A DNA stretch of 64,000 nucleotides, taken from assembly GCA_034620365.1 (NCBI GenBank), contig JAQGEQ010000380.1, forward strand, positions 2,790,001 to 2,854,000, in the 5' to 3' direction. The stretch is from Pegea sp. RAD2-039 (lineage: Eukaryota > Chordata > Thaliacea > Salpida > Salpidae). The position numbers and the translations under genes were made by a program. Each line of letters starts with the position of its first letter. Within the stretch, counting starts at the first letter, position 1. The notes beneath the pieces were generated by a model, which was given only the letters and a program-made list of their open reading frames with translations, did not search any database and had not been told where the DNA came from. Positions 23,881 to 36,135 of the stretch are shown piece after piece.

Positions 23881-26800
23881 ATGAATCACAGTTTTAACTT
23901 ATCAAATGAGTCTTCAGCCAATCTTTTAGAATGCAACTTATTGAACAAAACAGGATTTTCTAGTCTTTTACTCGTCGCTATATCATTCATTTCTATTATG
24001 ATAAACTCAACTGTATTCATTGCTGCAATGCTACAACGACATCAGCTGCTTCGTCAAAATTACGTTTATAGTTGTGTTACAAACACGGTCATAAGCAATA
24101 TCGTATTCTTGATATTTAATCTAATCGACAATTTGAATGGATTCCTTCATGTTCAAATGCTCAGTATCAAAAACCTACAAGTTTGTAAATTAGTTTTAAA
24201 ATTGTAATTTTCAAACAACTTTTTGACCAAGTTTATTCTATGAATCGATTTTTCAGGTTATTTGGATTTTTATTCAATCCGGTTCTATTTGTTTCCTCCA
24301 AATGATGTGTAGTAATCTTGCAGTACTTACACTTGTTTTGTTGGACAGGGCTACTGTCCAATTTGGAGCTACAAGTACTTATTCTTCACGCCGTTCTACC
24401 ACCACAATTCAAAGTAGTGTTAATACCCAAAATGTGTAAGACGATATTGGCTTCAAATATTTACTTAAAATATTTTAGATCCAACAGAATAATTTATTTT
24501 TTAAATCATTTAAGCTTTTTCTTCCATGGAAAAGTTTTTTTCTAAGTTTTTTTACATATATTTTTGCTTTCATTTTTTCTTCCAATTTGATAATTTCTGT
24601 ATTGATTCGAATATCTTAATACTTGATATCAATTTTTTAGATATTTTGTAATTTAATTAAAATAATCAACCCCAAATCGTTTAAAATGTAGCTTGATTTT
24701 TCAAAATGAGTTCCATTAACAATGTTTTTTATCGACAGATCATTCCGAACTTATAACGTAATACTAAAACGAAGAGTAGAACTAAGTGTTATATCTTGGG
24801 TATTACCTTGTATATTGGTGATATACTCAGTTAGTCATTGGAACTGTGTAACTTACTGCATTTGTGGCCAGAAGATAAAATGTCCATATACATGCTCTAA
24901 AATTTGGTCTTCGATGACTAATTCTTTCATAATCGTCAATCTTACTTGGTGGTTAATTGTAGTAAGTTAATTGTCTCAATAAGTAGCTAACTTATTATAA
25001 ATGATATTTTAAAAAAATCATTTTTAGTTTTCTCCTCTATGAAGAAATATGACTTTTATCTACAAGAAAGTCTCTTCTCTAATGATTCTTTAAATGATAG
25101 AAAATAACGGTTTCTTCAAAAGAAAAATCCTAACTGAAATCATTGAACTTTTAGATTATTAAAAAAAGTAACAAATGTTCTACGCAAATGGTTGTAGGGA
25201 AATGTAATTAGGGTATGCCAAACTTCATATGTTACTGAGTTTTAGGCTGACATATTAATGTATACAAAATATGAGATGTTACAGAAAATGCATTTGTAAA
25301 AAAGTATCATTCTATCATGTTAGTTACATAAAACAAACTTAATTATTCTGTAAATTAATTCTGTAATTATTCTGATCTATTAAAAATTTGTAAAAATAAT
25401 TATCATAATTAGTTTTTTTTTCAGTTTTCAACAAAACTTATTTCAGTAAAGATAGTTTTCAAATGTTGTTCTATTTGTCCTACTTTTTTCCTTTACTCTG
25501 TTTGAATTTATGTATAAATTAAACATGCTGGCAGTTAAATTTGACTTTTTAAAAGACACCGCATTCAAGAATGTCTGCTATCATTTAAACTTAACAAAAT
25601 TTTAACTGAATCAATAATCAAGTGGTCAGTAAACAAACAGCTTAGAGATATCTTTTAATAGAAATAACTATATAATGTTTCTTAAACTGTCGAAGATGTG
25701 TTTTTCGAAAATCATTGTTTAAACAAACCAATATCCATATGACCACTTTCTAAACATTCATCAAACTATTTTAATCGATAAATGTCTTTAAAAGATGAGT
25801 TTAGTTATTTCGAATATCTAGCATTTTTTTTAACAATTTTCAAATATGTTTTAGACTCATTTAATAAGCTTTTTTTTATGATATCTAGTTTAACAATACT
25901 ACAAGTTTTGGAGCTTGTTTTTGTTGGAAATTAGACCGAAGTAAAAACCAAGTTAAACACAAAAGCAGAATCATCTTGTTGAAGATATTTGATTGTAAAC
26001 ATCAATTTTATTTCAAACATAGAAAAAATGAAATAAGCTGTGCTAAAGGTTGAGAGAACTTAGGAGAAAAACCCGTTTCTTCTTTATCTAATTCTTGCCC
26101 TAAATATCAGATACTAATTGTTTTTATGTTCTTGTTTAATGGTAGTTCGAACTTGTTTTGTAGGTGTTGGAATTTTTCATCTAATTGTACAAATTTCTTA
26201 CATTGACTATAATAATTGTTTCTCCATCATAATAAGCTCTTGCTACAAAGACTATCTCTTGTGATTTCAATATTTTAAACAGTTGCAATGAATTGTATAT
26301 TTGCGAGCAAACATTATAACAAATTAGAAAGAAAAGAATATACTCGAGAATTTTCTTTAACACTTTTTAAAGAGAAATTCCCAAAATGGTCAGTTTTGTG
26401 CTCTTAGTACACAAAAATCGAAATAATAAACTAGTTGGATTCATGATAACGGATAAAATTGTTTTGATGAATAGGATATTATTTTGATTATTAAAATTTT
26501 GAACTTAATATTGAAGGGTTCTGCTTGTATGTAACGTTAATGGTAACATGCTTTCAACATTATCTTCAAACTTTTTGATTTTGTCGTTGGTAAGTTAAGA
26601 CTATGTCTAATATTACTTCATATTTCAAATTATTCGATGCTTTTATAACATTAATATATGAATATCGATTTTGAGTTATATCTTTTATTTTTATTATAAA
26701 ATCAGTAAACTCTAATGATTTATCAAAGTCAACCTTTGCTTCTAGAATTGATAAACTTTCTAATAATAAAGCGATTCTAATTTATTTTAAATTTTCTAAA

Positions 26801-28167
26801 TATTTTTAATTACTATTTGTGTAAAATTGTTTAAAGCAGATGACTCTTTAGTTAAGTTTATTTAAGCAATCAATTCTTTTGTTTTTAAAAATTTATTTCA
26901 ATGAATTTTTGATATTATAACTTGACTGAATAACTTTTTGTAAATTTAAGTTTTATCTTTCAATTTAATTGTTAAGTTAAAGAAAGTTAATTAGAAATTA
27001 ATTTAATTTTTAGATGAGAAAAATTGTCGTAATTTTGGAATCTAAAAACTAAATTTCCCATTAACTTTAATTATGGAAGGAGAAACAAAGTTAAACTTTT
27101 TGTTCTTTTTTTGATATTTTGTTACTTTTAGAAGCAAATGCTTTGGACAAGTTGATGATTTTGAAAAAGTTGAAACAAGTTTTTACTCTTGTCTAACAAT
27201 TTCAAATTTTTGTTTATTTAAATTAATTTGTAATTTAGACAACTGAATTATTAGTCAACTTGGTTTAGAAGCGACAGAGATTTACTTTGTAATTTTTGGA
27301 TGGCAAGATGTAAATATTAAGCTCCCAAAAACACGACGCCCTCTAAAATTAGTTAAAACCGAAAATACATGTTATTGAGTCACTAAAGAATGGATTTGTT
27401 TAGTTCAAATATTTAAGTATTAATGTATACACAAGCTCTTAACTAAACCAGTTTGAGTTTAGTTTTTGTATACCAGCTCCTAACGGAGATTAATCATTCG
27501 TTTCAGAAGTTTACTGATTTAGTTTACAAATTAAATTGTAAAAGCTTCCTAAGATGAGTTTAAAGAACTTAAGCCGCTTTTATTTTTAGGGAATTGTAAT
27601 TTATAAAGTTATATTCTGATAGTTTAACAAAAATGCTTTAACATACCTCCTAAAATCTATTCCAATCTTCAGGTAATATCTTTAATCATGATCATGCTGG
27701 TTGGATTACGACGTCACTACAAATATTCGTCATCTATGATGACGTCAGTACGGAAATACCGCGAACGAGTTTTAAGTCTTAACAGTAACACTTCAGTTAT
27801 CCCAAACACTTTATGCATGGAAACCACTCAATCGGTAGCCCAAAGTGCAACACAATCGAAAAAACGCTTTTATGTTGCTCATATAAACTCACGAAATATT
27901 TCGAACATATCGTCACGACTTAGACTTATCTCAAATCTTTCTATGATGTGTGTAATATTCACTTTCCCTGTTGCAATTGCTTTTATTTTGGATATTTTGA
28001 AATCTGAAACAGATAAGTTTGTAGTACATATAGTTGTTACATTAAGTGCTGTGATTTACACTTTAATTTGTCCTGTACTGCTGGTAAAGTATATGGCAGG
28101 TCTTAAAAGTTCTCTAGTTAAGCTATTGCACCCTTTTATTTGCTGTGTATGTGTATTTTATAAATGA
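23881..28167 (+). CDS. Orphan class-A-like G-protein-coupled receptor, complete, four exons
   Basis: Exons 23881-24180, 24257-24435, 24739-24961 and 27673-28167 give 398 residues. Seven hydrophobic segments lie at about 26-51, 61-83, 101-129, 173-192, 221-246, 319-343 and 350-373. The N-terminus has four N-glycosylation sequons (Asn2, 6, 9, 22). Asp130-Arg131-Ala132 stands where rhodopsin-like receptors have DRY. TM6 has FTFP where CWxP is usual, and TM7 has LICPVLLVKY instead of NPxxY. Loop 2 outside is Cys-rich (four Cys between 196 and about 214). The third inner loop is long and basic, typical of G-protein coupling. These deviations prevent a ligand class call. Intron 3 is 2.7 kb and splits TM5. 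Start: the first ATG of the frame; the 23881 ATG follows AT-rich sequence. AATAAA at 28587-28592 may end the mRNA. A lineage-specific orphan receptor is the best description. Confidence 0.85.
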
Positions 28168-28924
28168 ATTAAAAATTCAATTGTCTGTCTATTTGCAAAA
28201 ACAATTTAAAAGACGGTAATTAAATGTAGAAAATTACTATTTCAGAATTCTACAGACTAGTTTGCGTCATTGGTATTAAGAAATAATTTCATTTTGTATT
28301 GCCAAAATCTTTGAATTCATAATTTTATATTACTGTACATTACTTATGTGTTTAGTTGTCAATCTTTACTCTTGAACTTCATTTAACATGTAAAAAGAAA
28401 CTTTTATTCTAAAACCTTTTTGTATTATCTTGCTGTCAATGTAAATGATGCCATTTTTATTATAACAATTCTTATTCTTGTGAATATTAATAACATGAGA
28501 AAACTGTTTAACGTTTTAGCCGGCTAAATTGAAACTTTCTCAAAGATTTATCGCCATGAAAATAATTTTGTACTTCAATTTGTGCAAATAAACATGTATA
28601 ATAAGAAAAATTGTTTTAATAATTAATTTATAGAGTTATTGATGTTGAAGGTTAGAATTGGTATTTCATTTTAGCAATCGATAGTAAAAAGTACCTTTTT
28701 TATTTTATCAATTTATACGTTTAGCTTTAAATTTAAGTTCTAAAGGGAAATTTTCAGCTTAAAAATAATTTCAAATAGGGTTAAACTAATCTGTACCGTT
28801 TTTAGAAGACTGAAAACTAATTTGTTTTTAAGTTTTTGATATCAATTTTTTTGATTTTTACGTCATAATTGCTTAACCTAAGTTCTTGTGTTAGCTAAAA
28901 GTATTCGATAATTTCTATAGAAAA

Positions 28925-31900
28925 ATGGCTTACAGAGAGCTTACAGAAGCAGAAAAATATTATGATATAGAATGTTTTACACCATATGCATGCAAGTAAG
29001 AAGTTTTTAGATTTAAATACAAGAGAGCTTATAAACTTAAAATCATCTAGTAAAATGCTGTTATCTTTCTAATTATGACAATTTGAAATATTCAAATAGA
29101 TATTTGAATGTTGTTTTAAGTAAAGTGTTGCCTAATTAATTGTTAAACTAACATCTTTTAGCTTCGAACAAAAGACTTTTTTGAACAAAAATAAAAAGTT
29201 AAATAGCTTAATAGAGTATTTAATGATGGTTAAGAACGAAATTAAGTTTCTTTATCCTTTAAGTTCAAAATTTTTTAGCTGTAATCAATTATTGTTTTTT
29301 TGAATACGTATAGGTGATCAATATTACAGTTATATTTATATTTTCAAAAGCAATATTGAACATAATATGTTTATAAATACTTTATTCTTGAAACAAAAGC
29401 GATACATTATGTTTAGTAATCATAAGGCTAGATTTCAGTTTTGATTTATGCATACAATTTTCAAATATTTCCTTATAGTAATGCTAGCTATTGTACAGAT
29501 AGTAAAGGTTTAGATATCTCATTATTGTATCAAAACATCTAAATTTTAGAAAAGTTTTCGGATTTATTTCAATTAAATATTATTTAATTACATAAAAGCA
29601 TAAAGCATGCTGGTTAATTAGAAATATTAAACTAAGTTTTATTTGTTTAAGTTTTAAGAAATTCTGACATTTGTTTTATTTGCAAACATAAATTTTTCAA
29701 ACTTTTATTTTTATTTAGTAAAACTATCTCCAAGTATTAAGTATAATGAAAATGTATTATATTTTCAGATGCTGTAAGAAGACAGGTTTTACTTGTAGAT
29801 GTGAAAATGATTATCAAGCACCTGTTGAAAATCATACTTTGAAGTCTGTTTGGGAGTGAGTATGAGATCATTTAGAACTATTTAACAACTTTTACTTTGA
29901 TAATTATTAACTTCATAACAGATTTTTCAGAAATTTTTTCTGAAACTTTATCAACCAGTATTTCTTTTCAGACGTTTGGACCAAAAAACACTTTTAAAAA
30001 CAAAAAGAAGAGACCATAACTTGTTTCGAAAACATGAAAGAAATACTTTAAGAATGAATAGTTCAAGCTTTAATATGATTGAAGATCCCCATAAAAAAGT
30101 TCTAAAAATTATAAACCTTGTATTTGTTTTCAAACCACCAACACATAATCAATATTCTAATTTTGTAAAGGTCTTTAGAAGTAGCACAGAAAAGTGAAAT
30201 AAATCATTCTAATAGCCGACATTTGATATACACAATTTAGTTATTTTTAAATGAATAATATTCTTTTTTCACATTCACTAATTTTGTTTTTGAGATGAAA
30301 ATCAATAGATAATAAATAGATGTTTTTGTCTTGAAACTATTAGATGGATTCTCAATCAATGAATGAAACATTTATGATGCAAATAGCATCCAAAGACGAT
30401 TATAGAGTAAGGGAGAACGTTAAAAAACTTTTAGATAATAATTCTATCTACAATGCTCACATCACAAGAAGGTAAACATTATTCTTTACATTATCGCTTA
30501 CCATTTGTAACTGTCTAAATTCCGAAGAACTATCATTTAGTATAGGTTAAGTGTTACTTGATTAATTCTATGCTTAACTAATTGGTTTAACAAAAACACG
30601 CATAAATTAATCTATATTCATCCAATTTATGCTTTTCTTGTGATTAGACACAACAACATCCAAACCCCTTCTAATGGTCATGGAAACTTTACCAAGTCTT
30701 CTTCAAATTTATATAATAAAAACAAACTGAATGCAATTTATGAAGCTTTTGATAGAAAAGAACCAAAAGTAATTTTGATGAAATACTTGATGTTGTTTAA
30801 ATAAATTGTAAATAAGTATCAAACAATAAAATAAAAACCCATCAACAGATGATTTAAAATTTATATTTATACGAAATAAACATATCATTTTATAATCAAT
30901 AATCTTTTTGATAAATAATTTATTTTTAAAATACTTTTTACTTTCTTTAGATCAAAAACATTTCAGTTACACATGAAGAGATGATGAAAGGTTTCCAAAC
31001 AGAAAATCAAAATTCAAAAAATAAATTCAAAAAACTATTAGATGCAAGCACTTATGAAAATGCAAAAACTAAAAGGTAAACTAAAATTTAATTTTATAAC
31101 TTTAAACAAGAAAAGGACTTTTTTATTTATTAAACTTTATTAAGCTACTTTTGATTTAATGAAGAGATTTGTTCACTCTTGCTTAAAAAAGAAACAATTC
31201 CTAAAAAATCTTGTGCTTGTTCCTGCTTTTCAAAAGATTTTTAAAAAATTATTTTGAATATATGAGATAAATTCTTTAACTAAAACGATAGCTGTAAATT
31301 TATTTTATTGGTAAGTTTCATCTTTTTAAAAATACTGAACTTAAAGATGTAAGGAAAAGGTAAACAAAATTATAATTATATTTCTTTAGAAAAGTTATGG
31401 AATATAAAAGTAGACCTCTTGTTTTTTAAAGTACAACAAATTTATATCAAATAAGAAACTTGTGTTCAGAAATTTAAAAACTGTTGATATAAAACCAATT
31501 ATTTAGATAACTTTAAAATTCGACTTTAGTTTTTATAAAATAGACATGTAGTTTTTAATTTTTCAACTGCAGACTAATTTTGAAACAGACAAAAACAGAT
31601 TTGGATCTGAGCTAATTTCACAATCTTTACACACTTAATTGAGTTTGAAATTTGAATTCTAAATTTGAAAATCAATAAATGTAGAGTTTTTAAATGAAAC
31701 TTTCATTTAACTATAATTTGATATTTGTACAAGAAATAGAATTAATAATATCATTTTGTGTAAATTATAACTCCAATAAAACTTTACAGAAATATGTCAG
31801 AAATTTCGAACGAAAATTTAAAAATGAAACTGCAACCTTTAAAACGTCATGAGATAGAAAAGTAAATAATTAATTTTTATTTTGTAGTAATTTAATAGAA

Positions 31901-32487
31901 TTTTTAATTACTTTTTAAAAAAAGATATTTCAATTAAGATCAGTTATTTTTATCCATAAAATGTTAAATAAATTAAGCATATAGTTTTTTTGTAGTTTTA
32001 ATAAATTTCAGTATTGTGTGGCTGATAAGTTAATGAAAAAAAATATTAAGAAAATTAATTTGGTAAAAAAAAACTTCTTAATTAAATTTTATTCTCCAAA
32101 TAGATGAAATAAATAATCTTATCATTGAATAATTATAATAATAACAATAATAATAAATAAATGATTACAATTTAATTGTTGTTGTTGAAGATATACAACT
32201 TATACAGGAAATTACAACCAACCAATACCTGTTAAAATTGCTATAGTAAGCTAATTTTATGAAAATATTTTTAAACAAAATTTTTTCATGAGAAAATTCT
32301 TTTGGTAAAAATCTGATTTTATTTTAAGCCCAGACTGGCAAAACTTAAGACAACTACAAATTTGAGATGTCTTTCTCATTTCACAGAAGAAAGTAATAAT
32401 CGTAGAAGCGGAAAAAACAAATTTTTTGATGAGTCGGCTGTATATTCAAAAAATGTTGATTTTTATTGCCCTCACTCATACATATAA
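28925..32487 (+). CDS. CFAP95-like paralogue with a Cys-rich N-terminal extension
   Basis: Exons A-H are 28925-28995, 29769-29855, 29972-30164, 30344-30471, 30648-30768, 30951-31075, 31790-31861 and 32334-32487, giving 316 residues in frame. The last exon reads SHFT, then RRSGKNKFFDESAVYS. The neighbouring CFAP95 has SQFT and KRSGRNTFQDESGVYS in the same place. Exons D-G have the same phases as CFAP95 exons 1-4, and exon F has the same length (125) as CFAP95 exon 3. So the C-terminal two thirds are a CFAP95 module, expected inside ciliary doublet microtubules (inferred). Exons A-C encode a distinct part with CKCCKKTGFTCRC, which I do not recognise. The exon C donor (GTAAAG at 30165) is the least certain choice: without it the frame stops at 30197 and A-C would be a separate small gene, with D starting at its own ATG 30344. 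Confidence 0.62.
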
Positions 32488-33637
32488 ATGGTTTTTCATC
32501 TTAAAAACCTTCTACCATCTGTATAAGTTAAATTCAAAATAGAAACCATGATATAAATGATGAATTTGTACTTAGTTATTAAAAAAAAATTCATGAAAGC
32601 TAAATACAAATAATGCAAATTATTTTGTCTTTGATTTCTTTTATAAGATTATAACGGCTTTTTCATAACAACTTGGATACAAATTTATAATCAATTTTTG
32701 TAAATCTATCTCACTATTGATATGTTTTGATAAATTTCAAATTATTTTCGTCATTATTCAAAGTTGTAACTTCAATAGTGGTTTCCTAGTAACGAAACAT
32801 TATTTTGTTGTTTGACTGGAATTAAGTTTGTAGTGAATTGCCAGTTGTTTAAATGATTTAAACAAGTTTTCACAGTTGTTGTATAATCTTTAAAATATGT
32901 TTTTATATAAATATAGTTTCAAAAAATATGCATAGTTTATGATAACTTTTATTATTTTAAATCTTAAGGAAATCATTAAAGTATAATTGAATAAAATGAT
33001 TTATAAAGTGGTTTTGAATAAACTTATAAGTTAAAAAGTTAGTTAAGTTACAAGTAACACAAAGGTTTTAAAGGGAATTTATCTATTTAGTTCATGGTTG
33101 CTTTAAATCATAAAAAATTTATAATTTTGATGATTAAATTAAATACTTTAGACAAAGCTAATTTTCAAAAAATGATTTTTAGTTTAAGCTTAAAGCTTTT
33201 CAAATAGTCTTTTATTCACCATTCTGTTGCAGTAAACAACGTTTCATAACGAAATAATTTGTTAAAAGATCGTTTGATAATTAAATTTCAAAAAAAATGT
33301 GATTAAATTGTGTTTACTTGTGCGTACAATATATTAAAATCAAATAATAGTTTGAAATGTTAGCAGATTAGTTTTGAAAATTATCAAAATACTTAGTAAG
33401 GCTTTAAGATGGATTTAAATTTTAATTATAAATTTAATCTAGCCAAAAATTCAATTGCAAAAAATTAAAGAACAAAAAAGATAAAAAAATCTTTTATAGT
33501 AAAAGAATAAAAATTCTTTTTTATATATATTTATTTAGAATAAATTTAATGAAACTCCTAGCTAAATTGATTTTTGATACATTCTATTTTTTGACTTTTA
33601 AAGCATTCATTAAGTGAAAGGCTACTGTAATTTAAAA

Positions 33638-33717
33638 ATGATTTTAACGACGGTACCGTCTAATCCTAGTCAACAAGTTCGCTCAAACAAAATACAAACA
33701 AATACGACAAGAGACAG
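33638..33717 (+). other. Possible alternative first exon of CFAP95
   Basis: An ATG at 33638 opens 26 codons that end in AG at a GACAG/GTAATT donor at 33718, phase 2. CFAP95 exon 2 has a phase-2 acceptor, so joining them would keep the frame and replace the first 34 residues. Nothing in its sequence (Ser/Gln/Thr-rich) resembles the family N-terminus. It could equally be a remnant exon of a further paralogue or chance. Confidence 0.3.
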
Positions 33718-34076
33718 GTAATTATTTTATTTAATAATAGTGATAATTAATAAGGTTTATGCAAAATGATTTTTTAAAGTACTATTTCTGTTCATCATAA
33801 AGAAAAAAGTAATGTTAAGAGACACATTTTTTAAAGTACTAACAAACCATTTTAAGAGCCTAAAAAACTTATAACTTTTAATTTAAGGTTAAAAATTTAT
33901 AAATATTGGAAAACAAAATTACAACAAAACGGTATAAGAGCCATTTCGATATCCACTCAAGCGAGTTAAAAGTTCTCGCTTACCAAACTAATAACCATAG
34001 CAACAACACAGTCATCAAATCTGTAAAATATAGCAAACATTTTTATTTCCATAAAGTCTATAGTATCTAAGTAGAA

Positions 34077-36135
34077 ATGAATTACTTTGAAATTCCTAAC
34101 CAATTAGAAACTAAGGGTTCGTTATTTTTACGCTCAAATCATATGAAATATGCAAATCCAGTGTTAAATTCAAATTGGTAAGTAATAGATCAAATATTTT
34201 TATTTGAAAGTTTTAAAAAAGTTTTCTTTGTATTGTTTCTTTACTGAACTCAATTTTAATTGAGATTTTAATAAACTAAGTTTTATTTTTTTAGTTTTAC
34301 AGATCTTACTTTATGTATTTTATTTACATTAAAAAATATAAGATATTTAATTCATACTTTTGTTAGGAGTTTTAACCAGAATTTTAATTTATCAAATAAT
34401 TAGAATGGAATAGGAAATAAATACAAAAGTTTATTTTTTTACTTGTTTGAACAAAAGTTTATAAAACTAATACCTTACTTAAAATTAAAAGTTACATAAA
34501 TGGCCGACGTCAATACCCTCAATAAAATATTCATAGAAAATATCAAGCAATTATTTGTTTATGTAATTTTGTTTGAAAGGCATGTAAGTCGTGAAGCTGA
34601 TCCAAAGGATTATGATGTCAATCTGTTTCCCAATTTACCTGGTAGGAACTTACTTCTCTCAACTTATAAGGGATTTGGACAGAAAGCTGATAAAGTAATT
34701 TAATTTTACATTTTAAGACAATAAGCCTTTTTGAAGCTCATGAACATAATGCTTGGAAATAAATATACAAAATGAAATACTAATCTTTAACCTTTTTCTT
34801 ACATTTTTGTATATATAAGAAACATAAATTTACTATAAGCAGTTAAAACTATAAATAATATTTATTACAAATTTATATTTTTGTTTTACTTGATATATTT
34901 CACAAAATAATCTAATAGCAGTTTTAAAGTATAGTGTTTAGGCAACTGTCAAAATTGTCTAACTTATTTGCTATTACAAGTTTAACTTTAAGTTAAAAGT
35001 TATTATATTAAACTAGTTTTCAAAAATACTTCACTGTAATAGAAATATTTGATTATTTATGTTTGAATAGTTTTTAAATGCTCAGATATAGTTATATTAT
35101 AACTTGAGACAACAAAATATCTTATTATTTTACTATTAAGTTTCTTACTTAACTTCAAACTCTATTCAGATGGAAGGTACGAGCACTACACATGAGTTTT
35201 TACAGCAAATAACTCAGAGTGGAAATTATAAAACAAAAAACGTATCCAAGAAATTTGTGGATCTGGATTCTTTTTCACATTCTAATCTTGACAGGTATCA
35301 AATTCTACTTCCTTTTTTGATATCAACACTTTTTGTAGCAACATCCTTTGTTTAGATTTTTTTAACAAATTTATTTTTGAATTTTGTTATTTTTAACAGA
35401 AAAGTTGGTGAAAGTAATGAAGCAGTTTTTCCTCGACAAGCTGCAGTAAATACCCAAATGTAAGCAATTAAAGTGTTTTTTTTCTCATTTAAGTTAATAT
35501 TAAAAATACCTCTAAAATGAATATTGAAATAATTTTTTTAGTTTAATTATTCAAATTTTTTTTTACTTTGTTTAATTCTATTTAGTTATTCAACAACAAC
35601 AAATAGAGCTGATTATCAACCCCCCTACCCTTACTGTCCTTTGCAGGTAAGCTATTTAGTAATTGGTGATACAACTATTGTTGCAAGTAAAGTACAAACA
35701 AAATTGTTTTCTTATTACAAGAATTAAAACGTTTAAATAAATTTTATAAAAGTTATAATTGTATTTATAAAAATAAACTGCTTACTGATATAGTTTCATA
35801 GATATTTCCTCAATTCAACTATTACATATTTTACAAACTTAAACAAACAAACAAATATTGATAAATCAGTAAAAACAATTAATTCGAATGAACTACTAAA
35901 AAAAATGAATAAATAAGAGAAAAACAAGACTTAATTTACTTTTGTTCTTCAGTTGAATATAGAAACTGCAGACTTATCAACAGCGTATCGAAGACCTATT
36001 TCCCAATTTACTGATACAGGTTCATACAAAAGAAGCGGCCGAAATACTTTTCAAGACGAATCTGGTGTATATTCAAATCAATCGAGTAAAATTGAAGTAC
36101 TTCAACCAACTAGTTGTTTCTCCGCAAAGATTTGA
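34077..36135 (+). CDS. CFAP95: Cilia- and flagella-associated protein 95, complete, six exons
   Basis: Exons 34077-34177, 34580-34694, 35170-35294, 35400-35459, 35586-35646 and 35953-36135 code 214 residues (human C9orf135 is 229). Family landmarks in order are ETKGSLFLRSNHMKYANPVL (human [20 protein letters not shown]), SREADPKDYD (human DREAFPKGYD), VFPRQ, DYQPPYPYCP (human YDYQPHAYPC) and the terminal SQFTDTGSYKRSG plus DESGVYSN (human SQFTDLNGSKRFG and DESGIYAN). CFAP95 is known as an inner protein of axonemal doublet microtubules. The start ATG 34077 is directly in front of the conserved N-terminal block. A related gene lies just upstream on the same strand, so this is a tandem pair. Exon 3 starts with an ATG and could in principle initiate a shorter form. 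Confidence 0.87.

Noticed and set aside
29951-30133. Minus-strand open frame
   Set aside because: Antisense shadow of exon C of the CFAP95-like gene.
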